A stretch of DNA of 6,855 bases, from contig DATJBC010000166.1 of assembly GCA_035515515.1 (NCBI GenBank), positions 1-6,855 on the forward strand. Direction: 5' to 3'. The notes under the pieces are model-generated. The model was not told the DNA's origin and ran no database searches. It worked only from the letters and a program-made list of their open reading frames with translations. How positions within the stretch are numbered: position 1 is the stretch's first letter; every line of letters starts with the position of its first letter. The DNA is from DATJBC01 sp035515515 (GTDB lineage: Bacteria; Actinomycetota; Acidimicrobiia; Acidimicrobiales; UBA8190). Shown one piece after another: positions 6,382 to 6,855 of the stretch. Made by a program: the position numbers and the translations under genes.

Positions 6382-6855
6382 ATGATCGAGGTCCCCCAGC
6401 TCGGCCTGGACGGTGCGCCTGAGCTGGTCTTTCAGCCTGCCGTCGACCTGGCCACGGGCCGGCTGCTCGGCTTCGAGGCCCTGCTGCGCTGGAACGACCC
6501 CGAGCTCGGCCCCATCCCCCCCAGCGTGCTCATCCCCTGGGCCGAGGCCAACGGGCACATGGTGGAGCTCAACGCCTGGGTCCTGTCGGCCGCCTGCGAG
6601 GCCGCCGCCCAGTGGCAGGCGGACCTCCAGCTGGCCGTCAACTGCTCGGTCTTCCAGCTCCGCCAGCGCGAGGCGGCCTCGGCGGCGGCCGCCGCCCTGG
6701 AGCGCTCGGGGCTCAACCCCGACCGCCTCACCATCGAGATCACCGAGACCAGCGTCGTGGACGGGGCCGCCGCCGCCGACCTCCACGCCATGTCCCGCCT
6801 GGGCATCCAGCTGACGGTGGACGACATCGGCTCGGACTGGTCGACCATCGAGAGC
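6382..6855 (+). CDS. EAL-domain protein (cyclic-di-GMP phosphodiesterase family), 5' part, cut by window edge
   Basis: The frame is open from ATG 6382 through the window end, giving 158 residues of an EAL domain, the family that cleaves cyclic-di-GMP to pGpG or binds it as a receptor. The domain begins almost at the N terminus (VFQPAVDLATGRLLGFEALL, 16-35), so no sensor, GGDEF or membrane segment comes before it. Metal- and substrate-site residues seen are Glu32 of the EAL motif, Asn87 (VNCSVFQL), Glu119 and Glu122 (IEITET), and Asp147-Asp148. The loop after this Asp pair reads DDIGSDWSTIES instead of the usual DDFGTGYSSL. The later catalytic Lys, Glu and Gln lie beyond the edge, so activity cannot be judged. 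ATG 6382 is the only ATG that fits the domain start; an upstream AAGGGA at 6356-6361 is too far (20 bases) for a normal ribosome binding site. A 127-base gap separates it from nuoN. Confidence 0.88.
   Translation, partial: MIEVPQLGLDGAPELVFQPAVDLATGRLLGFEALLRWNDPELGPIPPSVLIPWAEANGHMVELNAWVLSAACEAAAQWQADLQLAVNCSVFQLRQREAASAAAAALERSGLNPDRLTIEITETSVVDGAAAADLHAMSRLGIQLTVDDIGSDWSTIES

Noticed and set aside
6413..6814. Plus-strand frame of 133 codons inside the EAL gene
   Set aside because: Its Ser/Pro/Arg-rich translation has no motif, while the frame from ATG 6382 gives a clear EAL domain.
1..6855. Mobile elements, CRISPR arrays, tRNA or rRNA genes, origins
   Set aside because: No transposase or integrase motifs, spaced direct-repeat array or tRNA-like cloverleaf was seen by eye, and the window is nearly filled by the nuo genes.

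Overview
The window is part of a respiratory complex I (NADH:quinone oxidoreductase, nuo) operon from a very GC-rich bacterium. All recognisable genes lie on the plus strand. Base composition, GTG starts, separate nuoJ-K-L-M-N genes and the protein motifs fit a high-GC actinobacterium. My best guess is a deep-branching lineage such as Acidimicrobiia, because NuoM keeps a near-standard TM7-TM8 region (APTGGAVILA) that I do not remember from Streptomyces or Mycobacterium. That placement is inference; no rRNA or other phylogenetic marker is present.

Layout: positions 1-135 hold the 3' end of an upstream gene, probably nuoI, with a basic tail. Then come nuoJ (135-782), nuoK (779-1084), nuoL (1091-3016), nuoM (3013-4623) and nuoN (4620-6254). 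Three of the four internal junctions are 4-base GTGA overlaps, the upstream gene shares one base with nuoJ (TGATG), and only nuoK/nuoL has a gap (6 bases). This is a tightly coupled, single-transcript arrangement. A 127-base gap (6255-6381) follows. It holds GC-rich dyads that could end the operon and an A/T-richer patch that could hold a promoter. The last feature is the 5' part of a gene for an EAL-domain (cyclic-di-GMP phosphodiesterase type) protein, cut by the window edge after 158 codons.

How the genes work together: NuoJ, K, L, M and N are membrane-arm subunits of complex I. NuoL, M and N are the three antiporter-like subunits. NuoJ and NuoK link them to the quinone-binding region supplied by subunits upstream of the window, and NuoI, if correctly identified, carries iron-sulfur clusters in the connecting arm. 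The key membrane Glu, Lys and His residues are visible in all three antiporter-like subunits and in NuoK, so these genes look intact and functional. The EAL gene probably belongs to a separate signalling unit.

I see no mobile element, CRISPR array, RNA gene or new multi-gene system; most of the window is core metabolism. The points that deserve a second look are small: a Lys-Gly-Asp in NuoL TM12 where Lys-Asp is expected, unusual low-complexity loops in NuoL and NuoN, charged or low-complexity subunit tails, a variant loop in the EAL protein, and a spaced inverted repeat in the only intergenic region.
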